A stretch of 64,000 nt of DNA from Mixophyes australis (GCA_036250195.1 JAVHZZ010000005.1:133229147-133293146); one strand, 5' to 3'. Positions 12,290 through 22,651 are shown, counted from the stretch's first letter. A program made the numbers and translations. The notes: generated from the sequence alone by a model not told the origin.

Positions 12290-12990
12290 AGGCTTTCTGC
12301 AATACTTGGCAAAATGCCCCCTCTCCTGGCAGTTAGATCACAAGTGATATGTTATGTTACTTCTGTAAGGATATACATTAACCCTTGCTTTAGGTTCAAC
12401 CCCCTGAATAGTGGCTTTAGCTGCTTGCATTTGCAAATTCATTAATTTTGTTTCTGCTTGCACCTTTTTAATTACCATATTGTCCTCATGATGTGCAGCA
12501 ATTGCGGCTAAGGCATCAATATCTTTCATAACCCAGAGAGGGTCATGAATTTGCACTCTGACTTTTAAATTATTTTTCAACCCTTCCACAAATGCACTAG
12601 TCAAAATACTTTTAAAATCCGCTTTTGCAAACACATCAGAAACACCCGAATAATTTACAACTTCTCTTCTGAATCTAGCATTATATTCTCTTACCCTTTC
12701 AATTGTACCCTGTTTAATCAAAAAAACTTTAGAACAATCTAAAAATTTAGCCATAGCAAAATTCTACTGTACATAAATTTCAACTCTTGCACTATTGCTA
12801 GAGGTTTGAAAATTAGCCTCATTTAACCAAAATTGCAAAGCTTGCATTTCTTTACTTTTAAAAACACCCTTTCCTATTTCTCCTAGGACATTTATATCAA
12901 AATTTCCTTTTTTTTGTAAATTCAGGACACCGTGTTAACCATTACACATATTGAACAGACCTTTTTCCATATTTATGGAACATAATAGCC
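12290..12990 (-). pseudogene. gag: ERV copy 1 gag remnant
   Basis: The best frame is 12754-12338 (138 codons) and includes the capsid region (VREYNARFRREVVNYSG). It corresponds to the gag of ERV copy 2 at 28525-27851. The N-terminal part above 12754 and the CCHC zinc knuckle near 12320 are damaged by stops and frameshifts. Confidence 0.75.
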
Positions 12991-13683
12991 ACTGGAGAAC
13001 CAGGGGGAAATTATCAACCTATCATTAGGCTTTTCCAGTGTGGTTGCATATGCTCCCATGGCGCAGCTTATCGTTTTATACTCCATTCAGTCTGCGTCAT
13101 GGTAATAGGGCTACAATCGCTATTAATATGCAACTTCCTGTTTACCGGCTCCAACCGTTATTAGTGACACCACACCTTATCTCGTCAGATAAATCCTGGA
13201 CTTAACACACACACTCGCGTTACACGCACTGCTATCTAAGGCCTTATAGTGTATTTTTATGTTTCACCGTAAGTGACTTGGGACTATTCCTCCTTCAAAC
13301 GTTAACCATGAGTAATATTTGAATTCGGCAACTGACCTGGATTCTGGCCTCGTAAAGAAAACCCAATCGCACTCGCATACATTCAATCATGTCATGGTTA
13401 ACAAGGTAAACCCAGTCTCTGAGTAATGAACAGAAAAGAGAAATTCTAATTGGTACCAAATCTATGCTTATACATTTATACAAACATATAGACAAATAAT
13501 TAAAGATACGTTTGCAATTTCACACTTACAGAGATAACTAAGTACCTTTTCAGCAAACCCCGAGAGTGGTTGACAGAAATATATAATCATAAGATAAAAA
13601 TATATTACCTTTGTGGCCACAGTTGAGTATATAATTTCCTCTCCCCTCTTCCAGAAGTGTTGGCTGATCGATAAATATAGATA
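12991..13683 (-). other. ERV copy 1 5' leader
   Basis: About 700 bp between the primer-binding site and gag. It aligns with 28526-29257 of ERV copy 2. No long frame is seen. It may hold the packaging signal, or it may mark loss of a matrix-coding part of gag. Confidence 0.6.
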
Positions 13684-13701
13684 TTTTGGTGGGCACCTCC
13701 A
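13684..13701 (-). other. Primer-binding site, ERV copy 1
   Basis: On the minus strand it begins TGGAGGTGCCCACCA, four bases after the 5' LTR. It most resembles the complement of the tRNA-Gln 3' end, with one extra base and mismatches, so the tRNA assignment is tentative. Confidence 0.5.
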
Positions 13702-13705
13702 TAAA

Positions 13706-13918
13706 TGTTAACGAATAAATGATTCAAAAAAAATATAAGTATTTGAAAAAGCAGAGGTTTTCTTGTTACAAATTGCTTATGCAATGGCTTGTATTCAACA
13801 TGAAACAGGCAATCTTCTCTATGTAAGACACAGGTTATATAGAAGTAACACCACCCCTCTTACATACGTCACTAATCACTTCACATACTCAAGAATATAC
13901 CTCATAAGGACAAAGTTG

Positions 13919-13956
<38 letters not shown>

Positions 13957-14229
13957 TTTCTCTACAACCTCATTATTATACTTAGAATTCTAAGCCTAAG
14001 CAAGTCAAAGGGCATATGTGACCTCTTTCACTCTTCTCTCTATATAGCATGACAACTGCTAACTATTTTAACATCCTATGAATAGATGCCCTATTGTGGG
14101 GTATAACATAGAAAAAGAATTTAACCCTTTGCACAGAATACAAAAAAAGAAATCATTAGACCATACAGATTTTATACATCAACATTGTTTTATCCAACAT
14201 ATATTTGTACCATAATTTATTCCATTACA
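13706..14229 (-). repeat. 5' LTR of ERV copy 1
   Basis: Matches 2938-3436 with many substitutions, and contains an expanded (TA)n stretch at about 13921-13952. It ends at CCATTACA, directly against the purine minisatellite. Confidence 0.85.
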
Positions 14230-17092
14230 GAGAGAGAGATGGAGACGATGGGGGGAGAGAGATGGAGATGATGGGGGGAGAGAGATGGAGACGATGGGGG
14301 GAGAGAGATGGAGACGATGGGGGGAGAGAGATGGAGACGATGGGGGGAGAGAGATGGAGACGATGGGGGGAGAGAGATGGAGACGATGGGGGGGGGAGAG
14401 AGAGAGAGCGGGAGGCGATGGGGGGGGGAGAGAGAGAGAGAGAGAGCGGGAGGCGATGGGGGGGGGGGGGAGAGAGCGGGGGGGGGGGGAGAGAGCGGGG
14501 GGGGGGGGGAGAGAGAGCGGGAGGCGATGGGGGAGAGAGAGAGAGCGGGAGGCGATGGGGGGGGAGAGAGGGAGGCGATGGGGGGGGAGAGAGGGAGGCG
14601 ATGGGGGGGGAGAGGGAGAGAGACAATGGGGAGAGACGATGGGGGGACAGAGAGAGACGATGGGGAGAGGGAGGGAGAGAGAGAGAGACAATGGGGAGAG
14701 ACGATGGGGGGGGGGGAGAGAGAGAGAGAGACTATGGGGGGAGAGAGAGAGAGAGACGATGGGGGGGGGAGAGAGAGAGAGACGATGGAGTCTATGGGGG
14801 GAGAGAGAGACGATGGGGAGAGAGACAGACAATGGGGAGAGAGACAGACGGAGAGAGAGAGGGAGAGAGACGATGGGGGGAGAGAGAGAGAGAGACGATG
14901 GAGTCTATGGGGGGAGAGAGAGACGATGGGGAGAGAGAGGGAGACGATGGGGAGAGAGGGAGAGGATGGGGGAGAGGGAGACGATGGGGAGAGGATGGGG
15001 GAGAGGGAGACGATGGGGAGAGGATGGGGGGGGAGAGAGGGAGGGAGAGGATGGGGGGGGGAGAGGGAGGGAGAGGATGGGGGGGGGAGAGAGGGAGGGA
15101 GAAGATGGGGGGGGAGAGAGGAGGGGGAGGGAGAGGATGGGGGGGGAGAGAGGGGGGGGAGAGAGGGGGGGAGAGAGGGGGGGGAGAGAGGGGGAGGGAG
15201 AGAGGGGGGGAGAGAGGGGGAGGGAGAGGATGGGGGGGGAGAGAGGGGGAGGGAGAGGGAGGGGGGGGGAGGATGGGGGGGGAGAGAGGGAGGGAGAGGA
15301 TGGGGGGGAGAGAGGGAGGGTGAGGATGGGGGGGGGGGAGAGAGGGAGGGTGAGGATGGGGGGGGGGAGAGAGGGAGGGTGAGGATGGGGGGGGGGAGAG
15401 AGGGAGAGGATGGGGGGGGGGAGAGAGGGAGAGGATGGGGGGGGGGAGAGAGGGAGAGGATGGGGGGGGGGGAGAGAGGGAGAGGATGGGGGGGGAGAGA
15501 GGGAGAGGATGGGGGGGGGGAGAGAGGGAGAGGATGGGGGGGGGGAGAGAGGGAGAGGATGGGGGGGGGGAGGGGGAGAGGATGGGGGGGGGGAGGGGGA
15601 GAGGATGGGGGGGAGAGGGAGCGGGAGAGGATGGGGGGGGAGAGGGAGCGGGAGAGGATGGGGGGGGAGAGAGCGGGAGAGGATGGGGGGGGGGAGAGAG
15701 AGGGAGAGGATGGGGGGGGGAGAGAGAGGGAGAGGATGGGGGGGGGAGAGAGAGGGAGAGGATGGGGGGAGAGAGAGAGAGGGAGAGGATGGGGGGAGAG
15801 AGAGAGAGGGAGAGGATGGGGGGAGAGAGGGGGAGAGGATGGGGGGAGAGAGGGAGAGGATGGGGGGGAGAGAGGGGGGGAGAGGGAGAGGGGGAGAGAG
15901 AGGATGGGGGGGGGGAGAGGATGGGGGGGGGAGAGAGGATGGGGGGGAGAGAGGAGGGGGGGAGAGAGGATGGGGGGGAGAGAGAGGGAGAGGATGGGGG
16001 GAGAGAGAGGGAGAGGATGGGGGGTTGGAGAGGGAGAGGATTGGGAGAGGGAGAAGATGGGGGGAGAGAGAGGGAGAGGATGGGGGGTTGGAGAGGGAGA
16101 GGATTGGGAGAGGGAGAAGATGGGGGGAGAGAGAGGGAGAGGATGGGGGGAGAGAGGGAGAGGATGGGGGGAGAGAGGAGAGGTTGGGGGGAGAGAGGAG
16201 AGGTTGGGTGTAGAGAGGGAGACGATGGGGGGAGAGGGAGAGGGAGACGAATGGGGAGAGGGAGACGATGGGGGGAGAGAGGGAGAGGGAGACGATGGGG
16301 GGGAGAGGGAGACTATGGGGGGAGGGGGAGACGATGGGGGAGAGGGAGAGGGAGACGATGGGGGAGAGGGAGAGGGAGACGATGGGGGAGAGGGAGACGA
16401 TGATGGGGGGCGAGGGAGAGGGAGACGATGGGGGGAGAGAGGGAGACGATGGGGGGAGACGTTGGGGGGAGAGGTGAAGAGGGAGACGATGGGGAGAGGG
16501 AGAGAGAGACGATGGGGAGAGAGTGGCGGGGAGAGAGGGAGAGATGGAAACGATGGGGGGAGAGGGAGACTATGGGGAGAGGGGGAGACTATGGGGAGAG
16601 GAGGAGACAATGGAGAGAGGGAGACGATGGAGACGATGGGGGGGAGAGAGAGGGGGAGACGATGGGGAGAGAGGGAGGGGGAAGACGGTGGGGAGAGGGA
16701 GAGAGTGGGAGAGGGGGTGACGATGGGGAGAGAGGGAGGGAGAGAGTGGGAGAGGGGGAGACGATGGGGGGAGAGGGGGAGACGATGGGGGGAGAGGGGG
16801 AGACGATGGGGGGGAGAGGGAGGATGGGGAGAGAGAGAGGGAGGATGGGGGGAGAGGTTGGGGGGGAGAGAGAGAGGGAGAGGTTGGGGGAAAGGAGAGG
16901 ATGGAGAGAGGGGGAAAGGAGAGGATGGAGAGAGGGGGAAAGGAGAGGAGGGGGAGGGAAAGGATGGAGAGAGGGGGAAAGGAGAGGAGGGGGAGGGAGA
17001 GGAGGGAGGGAGGGAGGGAGAGAGGATGGAGAGAGACGGAGAGGATGGAGAGAGACGGTGGGAGACGGTGGTGGGAGACGAGAGATGATTGA
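14230..17092 (+). repeat. 2.9-kb purine-strand minisatellite
   Basis: The plus strand is almost all G and A. Zones of related units follow each other: 23-mers GGGGAGAGAGATGGAGACGAT (14230-14390), then GGGAGGCGATGGGG types, then 16-20-base units around GAGAGGATGGGGGG (about 14960-16200), then GAGACGATGGGGG units (16200-16830), then AGAGGATGGAGAGAGGGGGAA units to 17040. A block of about 65 bp at 16020-16085 is repeated next to itself. The array abuts the ERV LTR with no spacer. It may form G-quadruplex or triplex DNA. Long open frames on both strands here are by-products of the repeat. Confidence 0.92.
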
Positions 17093-17095
17093 TGG

Positions 17096-17164
<69 letters not shown>
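17096..17164. repeat. (AT)n microsatellite with short (GT)n
   Basis: About 54 bases of pure AT repeat followed by a (TG)6-like run, directly after the purine array. Confidence 0.95.
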
Positions 17165-17235
17165 TTTGATTACCTTGAAAATAGTCTATTATAACGATGT
17201 TTGCTTACTTATATCAATGTGTCAATGGATAGTGC

Positions 17236-17374
17236 CAGAGTCGTAACTTAGAATTCTAGTGCCTGTGGCGAGAAAGACAAATGCCGTCCCCCTAGCCCTC
17301 AATTTTAACCAAATGTACTTAAAATATTGCTAAATTGCGCCCCCTTCAGCGTTGCACCCTGACGCACGGCCCTG
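17236..17374. mobile_element. hAT-type MITE, 139 bp
   Basis: Flanked by an 8-bp duplication, GATAGTGC, at 17228-17235 and 17375-17382. The ends are CAGAGTCGTAAC and, in reverse complement, CAGGGCCGTGCG. CAGRG termini with 8-bp TSDs are typical of the hAT superfamily. There is no coding capacity. Confidence 0.75.
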
Positions 17375-17529
17375 GATAGTGCCATAGTGTTTACCCTACC
17401 AAGGTAAAATTGTGTTACTTGGACTAATATTTTCTGGTGCATTCTGACCAGGACTCTGTGTAGTTTGTATGTTCTCATGTTTGAGTGGGTAGGTTAAAAA
17501 TGGACCATTGTGTTTTTGTTAGAAAATAT

Positions 17530-17640
17530 AGATTGTAAGCTCCAATGTGGCTGGCACCGATGTGATTGATTAGATATTCTCTGTACATCATTGCTTAATA
17601 TGATTGCCGATTTTATATATGAAATAATAGTAAAATGTCT
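17530..17640 (+). repeat. Possible L2-like 3' tail remnant
   Basis: Contains GATTGTAAGCTCC and, about 85 bp later, a TATATATGAAATAATAGTAA end, the pattern of old L2/CR1-type 3' ends or SINEs using such tails. It is too short and decayed for a firm call. The rest of 17383-18059 shows nothing I can assign. Confidence 0.4.
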
Positions 17641-18059
17641 GTGAAACATGGCTGTCCCCATGTTGACTCTGGAAAAAGAGCTATAAAAATATGTATAGAA
17701 AAATATATCGTACTAGTAACATAAGTATTTAAGTTCCCCTTCATTTTGTGACTAACTTACAATAGAGATGTGTTTTTTAAAAAAAAAAAAAATTATTTGC
17801 ATTCTCAATTAATTTGTTATCAAAGCCCCTGATACTTATTGTTATTACTTTATTTTTCCTTTTCCATTGCTTTCACCATCTATTCTGATATTGCTTCATC
17901 ATAATCACTTCACTCTTTGTTTTCTGTACCTCCTCTTGAACCACAGCAGGATGAATACTGCTTTACCCACCGAGTCCCAAACTCTGAAGTCTTGGTACTT
18001 ACAGCCGTAGATATGTGAAAAGATATTTGAGTGTTTCACTGTTTCTTTAATATAAGATC

Positions 18060-18252
18060 AGGGGATAAATGTATCATGGGCCGTTTTTTTTTAACTCGCC
18101 GGAAACCGGCGAGTTTACAGCTAAAGTCTTAAAGCGGTGCTGGCTTGTAAAGGCAAACTTGCCTTTACAAGCCATCGCCGCTTTAAATTTTAGCTGTTAA
18201 CTCGCCGATTTCCGGCGAGTTGAAAAAAACGGCCCATGATACATTTATCCCT
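18060..18252. mobile_element. Foldback MITE
   Basis: A nearly complete palindrome. AGGGGATAAATGTATCATGG at the left is answered by its complement ending CATTTATCCCT at the right, and the arms (including AACTCGCCGG/CCGGCGAGTT and GGCTTGTAAAGGC/GCCTTTACAAGCC) pair along the whole length. It would fold into one long hairpin. The superfamily is not clear because no unambiguous TSD is seen. Confidence 0.75.
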
Positions 18253-18460
18253 AGCTCGTCTTAGTTTAAAGATGAGCAGTTTCTTGGTCTTTTAAAAACA
18301 AACTAGAAGAGCAAGCCTGATGTCTGTTTAATGAGGTACTAATCCTTTTGCTGGTCATGATATATGCTTGACCCATTTGCTGACTACTTAATGGCAGTGA
18401 TAGAGCTGCTTGCATTTTAACTTTCTTCATGTAATTTTTGTTTTTCCTTATCTTTTGCAG

Positions 18461-18701
18461 TGTTTAAAAGACTGATGAAACTGGATTCCTGGTACATTTT
18501 GTGTTTTTTATTTTTTTTATTTTTGAGTAATTTTTTTTCTATAATTTTTATTTTGTACTTCTGCTATGAAAAAATTTGCCTATTTTAAGCTGGTCTTGGC
18601 CACCTCATTGGTTTGGGTCTTTTTGGATATATTTCTACTGCTCTACTTCAGCGAATGCAACAAATGTGAGGATAAGGAGCGGGGCCTGCCTGCTGGAGAT
18701 G
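18461..18701 (+). other. GALNT1: GALNT1 exon containing the start codon
   Basis: The upstream intron ends TTTTTCCTTATCTTTTGCAG at 18460, a good polypyrimidine tract and acceptor. The exon has about 105 bases of 5' UTR, the start codon at 18566, and ends at a strong donor G|GTGAGT (18702-18707). The acceptor position is inferred from sequence only. Confidence 0.7.
18566..18701 (+). CDS. GALNT1: GALNT1, first coding exon (polypeptide N-acetylgalactosaminyltransferase 1)
   Basis: It encodes the N-terminal 45 residues of a Golgi type II membrane enzyme. The enzyme transfers GalNAc from UDP-GalNAc to Ser/Thr and so starts mucin-type O-glycosylation. Seen here: a short basic cytoplasmic tail (MKKFAYFK), a membrane anchor at about residues 9-28 ([20 protein letters not shown]) and the start of the luminal stem ([17 protein letters not shown]). 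The anchor and SECNKC stretch are shared with GALNT1 and GALNT13. The ERGLPAGD end fits GALNT1, while GALNT13 diverges there. One lysine is missing compared with the mammalian stem (EDKERG against EKKERG as I recall it). The exon ends in phase 1, as expected. The catalytic domain is not in this window as far as I can see. Confidence 0.88.
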
Positions 18702-18989
18702 GTGAGTAACTGTTATGTTTATCAAACTTTACCAGGTTGTACATATATATATTTTTATTTTTTTATTTTTTTTCCTTGCATTAATTTCATTGTTGCAGCA
18801 TATATTCAGAGTTGCTAAAGTGTATCCATGTGTACTTAATATGTAGAAAATCAATCATAGGTCTGATTGTAATACAATGGACGCAAATATAAACATTGTA
18901 CATTTTATTATTTTTAAGTGTTGTCTTTTCTTTACAATTGGGCCACACACAAAAATAGTTCAACATTTGTTGTGTCCCTAAAAACTTGC
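18702..18989 (+). other. Start of the GALNT1 intron
   Basis: Begins with donor GTGAGT. AT-rich, with poly-T runs and no transposon end recognised until LTR A2 at 18990. Confidence 0.6.
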
Positions 18990-20067
18990 TGTGACAGGAT
19001 GGACCGCCTATGCCACCCTACCCTGTCTGTTGTTGCTAAGAACCGGCTGGGCTTACTTTGCCACCGTTCCCTTTCGTTATCCAAAAAGCGCCCTCTTGCC
19101 GCAGTAGGAGGGGCTTACACAAGCTGCCACCACTGGTCTCCTTACCGGCATCCAGTACCGGGTTTCTTCTGGGTCACTGACGCTGCTAGCGTGTCTCCTT
19201 GCTGGTGTACCTGGCTGGTAACTCCGGACCTCTTACGGGTTGCTGTGAATGGATCTCCCCTGGCCTATCACACTAACCAGGGCTGCTGGGTAGCGCATAG
19301 CGTTGGCACTGGAATAGCTTGGGTCCAAACCGCAGAGACAACCGGAGAACGGATTAGATTTTAGGGTCTAATCTGCAGATCACAGGAAAACAGCAATATT
19401 GAAGATGATTCCAAGCAGGTCTTTAAAGCAAGATGTTTATTGCTCACACACACTGGTGGAAGGTCCCAGTATGATCAGGTCAGATGACAATTCAGAAGAA
19501 CACTAACATGCTCACAGAGCTCCTCTTTTATACAGTTCAGAAATAGTCTATTTTTAGAAACAGGATATACTCTATTGAAACCGAAATTTACATGCATTTC
19601 AAGGCTAACAAAATTTACACTTATCTATGAAATTCACTCTCCCAAAGGCCACAGTAACGACCCCCTGATGAGGTCTTTGGCCAGAGCAGGCGTGACACTT
19701 CATCACAAAACTTCGTTAGCACTTTCTGCTATCGGACTTCCTTGCACATGTCTTAATTGCAGGTTTCCACAAGCAACCTTACAAATCCTAAACAATGACA
19801 CTTCCATACTAAATACATCCCAATACACACAAGACCTCCATCCACAAAGGCCTATTGTATCAGATATATACATCAGAAATAAGGCATATCCTTTAGTAAG
19901 GTGAAACCAGGAAAGACCAACTTTTTTATCCTGATCTCAGAGATAACGACTTCCTATCTTACAATAAACAGAAATAAGTGCCTATGTAGTAATATAAATA
20001 TGCGCCCTGCTATATTTCCTTTTAAATACATTTTTACCAAAAGTTATTTAATAGTGATCCAGTCAAA
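18990..20067 (-). repeat. LTR family A, copy A2 (3' LTR of the Gmr1-like element)
   Basis: Starts TGTGACAGGATGGACCGCC. The other end reads GATCCAGTCAAA, one change from the GTCACA seen in other copies. On the minus strand a TATAAAAGAGG box (near 19530) precedes AATAAACATC (near 19440), giving U3-R-U5 order. Confidence 0.85.
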
Positions 20068-20090
20068 CCCCTCCCCCCCCCCCCCCCTTG
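20068..20090 (-). other. Polypurine tract of the Gmr1-like element
   Basis: On the minus strand this is a run of about 17 G, then AGGGG, directly upstream of the 3' LTR. Confidence 0.75.
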
Positions 20091-20179
20091 TCCATGCGGT
20101 AACCAGGGTGCCATGTCCAAACGATTTGGCTCCTTGTCCGCCGTCTCCTAGGGTTACCGGAGGTGATCAGGAGGATCAG

Positions 20180-20988
20180 GCTCTTTCTGCCGAGACAGTC
20201 CATCCGCATTGCTGCAAGCCTTTCCTTGCTTGTGAATTATGTCAGTCATAAATTTGAAGTGCAAGGCTCCAGTGCAACAAACGGCCATTTTCCACTGAGG
20301 CGTATTGTAGCCACTTTAAAGAAGTCTGTTCTGTCACCACAGTAAAAAGTCGTCCATACAAATAAGGTTGTAGTTTTTTCACTGCCCACAAAATGGCCAA
20401 ACATTCCTTCTCAATTGTGGCATACTCCACCTCCCAGTTTAGCAGTTTTCTGCTCAAATAATCCACGGGGCGCTTTTGCCCATCAGGCCCCACCTGGCCA
20501 AGTACTGCTCCCAGTCCATACTGTGACGCGTCAGTTTGCACAATAAAGTCCTTGTCATAATTAGGAGCCAACAGTACTCAAGCACGAACTTCCTTTAATG
20601 ACTGAAATGCCAGCTCACAAGCGGGTGTCCAGTCAACTACTTTGGGGAGTTTATTCTTAGTGAGATCTGTCAGGGGCTTTGCTACAGTACTAAAGTCTGG
20701 GGCATTGCATCTGTAGTCCCCTGCAGTCGTTAAGAACGTTAGTACATGTAACTGGGTCGTGGGCTGGGGCCAGGCTTGGATTGTCTCTACCTTAGCTGGT
20801 TCTGACCTAACCCTTCCTCCCCCCACACGATCATCCAGGTACTGTACTTCTGACATCCCCATCTGGCACTTCTCTGCCCTAACAGTCCAACATGCCCACC
20901 CCATCTTCCCTAACACCAGCCCTATTTGCTCTAGATTATCTTCCCAAATCTTACTGAAATTGTAAATGTCCTCTAGGTAACCCTGCAC
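20180..20988 (-). pseudogene. pol: Gmr1-like reverse transcriptase (C-terminal half) and RNase H
   Basis: Reading right to left: the RT part (20988-20578) begins after the catalytic loop region and shows EKCQMGMSEVQYL, PAKVETIQAWPQPTT and DFSTVAKPLTDLTKN. RNase H follows (20571-20242) with DFIVQTDASQYGLGAVL (first catalytic aspartate), YATIEKECLAILWAVKKLQ and LFTVVTEQTSLKWLQ, where the usual DH is changed to EQ. The tail NADGLSRQ near 20215 closes pol. A stop separates the two parts. The region between the integrase zinc domain and this RT fragment is deleted. Confidence 0.85.
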
Positions 20989-20997
20989 TCTGCCTAA

Positions 20998-21490
20998 CTA
21001 ACCTACAGGAGCGCTAATACCTGGCAAGGGGTAGGTGTCAGGCATGGGCACAGGCAGGGGACCTATTATATCCACAGCGACTTGCTGAAAAGGTTCCCCA
21101 ATCATTGGCAAGGACCTGAGGGGAGCACGAACACTGGGATGCTGACACACATCACAGGACTTACAGTAGGCCAGGATGTCATCAGACACTCCAGGCCAGA
21201 AAAAGTTCTGTGTCAGGCGCTTCAGTGTTTGGTCTCTGCCCTGGTGTCCCTTCATAATGATTTCATAAGCAACTGCCATTAGTTGCGTACAAAAGCCCCG
21301 TGGTACCACCAGTTGAACTTGTTCCCAGACTGGTCTATCCCCATCTACCTTCCTAGCTACACGGTACAACAACCCTTTACTCTAGGTCACACTCCCTACC
21401 TCCATCGCTGGAAGGCTGCTGCCAGCCTGGCGCCTCATGCCTTCCAGGGAGGGATCAGAGAGCTGCGCTGCCCTGAACTTTCCCCTGCGG
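20998..21490 (-). pseudogene. pol: Gmr1-like integrase N-terminal zinc domain
   Basis: An integrase HHCC zinc-binding domain: the KGHQGRDQTLKRL histidines and CKSCDVCQ cysteines, followed by the start of the core, VAVDIIGPLPVP (first catalytic aspartate). The reading then jumps to unrelated frame sequence, so the rest of the core is lost. Its place between protease (right) and reverse transcriptase (left) shows the IN-before-RT order. An upstream in-frame stop lies near 21379. Confidence 0.85.
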
Positions 21491-22371
21491 CCCTCACTAT
21501 CATCTAAGTCAGGATATGCTGCAGGGGGGTCTATGTTTGGGTGACTAGGGTCAGTCAAAATGGGGTCAGTCAAAGGGGGGTCACTGTGGTCAGCTGTACT
21601 CACCGCTGGAGCTGGCATACTGCTAGGGACAGGATCATCACCTGGCACCCCCATAAGTTCAGGTTGGCAAGAGACAACATCCTCTGCGTAGCTAGGGGAC
21701 GTAGTCTTTCCAGAGGCAAAGGGCTGGCTGTTTCCTGAAGAAATAGCAGATGTGGTCTTTTCCTCTGGGCTGGGCTGTGCAGGTGTAGATCCTGAAGATT
21801 GTAGCTTAGCAGCTTGGCTCCGGGTAGGAGAGTTCAGAAATGTGGTCACAATTCCACCCCCAACATCGTTGCCCAAAATCGCATCAGTTGGGAGGCCATT
21901 CATAACGGCAACATCTCGCAACTCCTGGCCATCTCCACAGTCCAGATACACCCTTGCTACAGGCACTTCTTTTCCCAGTCCATCTGCCACAGTAACCTTG
22001 GCAGTGTGATCCTGCAATACTGCAGCAGGATCAATAAGATGGGGACTCACAACAGTAAATGAGGCCCCTGAATCTCTCATTCCTTCACCCTGCAGGGGTC
22101 CCACTTGGACCGGCTGCAGGTTTCTCCACATATTTTTGGGGGGTCTTTTGAACACACAGGTGACTCTCTCCGCTGAGTCACCTTCAGACACGCCACACTC
22201 CATTGGGCTGGCAGGGCTGGAAACAGTCTCTAATGGCTCATCTTCACCAGTTAAGCAAGTTAGTCGGGCCCCAGGACTCGGGATAGGGGCACGAGTCTGG
22301 GGTGCTGGGGCTGTGGGACAGTTTATTCTTAAATGACCGATTTTCCCGCAGCTGTAGCACTTCTTCTCCAA
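21382..22371 (-). pseudogene. Gmr1-like gag zinc knuckle, protease and linker
   Basis: A 329-codon open frame. Residues 4-17 are a CCHC zinc knuckle (CYSCGKIGHLRINC). Residues of about 95-170 are an aspartic protease: active site RDSGASFTVV, and AILGNDVGGGIVT as the C-terminal glycine region. A proline/serine-rich linker then leads to the integrase N-terminus (about 290-329). The first methionine is probably internal to a gag-pol frame. The frame is long and unbroken compared with other parts of this copy. Confidence 0.85.
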
Positions 22372-22646
22372 CCTGGGCTCCGGTGGTCTCTGATAACTCC
22401 CAGGGACAGGACGGGGCAGTGGCTGGCGAATGGTACCCGAAGGGTTAGGTACTTGCTTTTGGGGGTGAGTAGCATTAGTTGCATTAGTACAGAAAAGTTA
22501 CCCTCATCATGCTGTTGAACTTGCATCACTGGATCACTCTGTGGGAGAGGATTGTTGCTGAAAACAGGTGCTGTGTTCTGGGATGTTACTGTAGGTACCT
22601 CTAGGTGTGAAGTTAATGTCACCTCCAGGTCACTGTCAGCTTCCTC
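22372..22646 (-). pseudogene. Gmr1-like gag, part left of ERV copy 2
   Basis: An acidic gag segment (DEEADSDLEVTLTSHLEV) that continues the frame at 29767-29950 across the ERV insertion, followed by sequence with frameshifts before the zinc knuckle. It is short for a gag, so most of capsid appears deleted. Confidence 0.65.
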
Positions 22647-22651
22647 ATCTG
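22647..22651. repeat. TSD of ERV copy 2, left (ATCTG)
   Basis: Identical to 29762-29766 on the other side of the provirus. Confidence 0.9.

Larger units (their letters stand above)
2938..14229 (-). mobile_element. Endogenous retrovirus, copy 1 (defective provirus split by an L2 LINE)
   Basis: A provirus on the minus strand with two LTRs (13706-14229 is 5', 2938-3436 is 3'), a primer-binding site, gag, protease, RNase H, integrase and env remnants in retroviral order. Integrase and env resemble the gamma/epsilon group: a GPY-type integrase tail is visible in the sister copy at 25043-25285, and env has a basic cleavage site and a long leader. All genes carry frameshifts or stops. The core of reverse transcriptase is absent. 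An L2 LINE lies at 7403-11466. The LTRs differ by several percent by eye, so it is older than ERV copy 2. It sits inside LTR A1, but no matching TSD is found at the right end. Confidence 0.85.

Noticed and set aside
14230..17092. Possible CRISPR-like array of short direct repeats
   Set aside because: Units are contiguous, variable in length and have no unique spacers. The genome is eukaryotic.
14217..17246. Very long open frames on both strands (up to about 926 and 797 codons) of Gly/Arg/Glu or Pro/Ser repeats
   Set aside because: They are by-products of a purine-only minisatellite, which rarely contains stop codons in any frame. All frames on both strands are open, and there is no domain or splice context.
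18566..18701. Assignment of the exon to GALNT13
   Set aside because: The membrane anchor is shared, but the stem end ERGLPAGD matches GALNT1 and not GALNT13 as I know it.
18918..19364. 148-codon frame (and its homologue at 30030-30389)
   Set aside because: It lies within LTR family A and is antisense to its transcription. It is frame-shifted in other copies and has no known domain.
20242..21372. Integrase lying before RT as a local rearrangement
   Set aside because: A second independent copy at 62936-64000 has the same order, and RNase H is followed directly by the polypurine tract and LTR.
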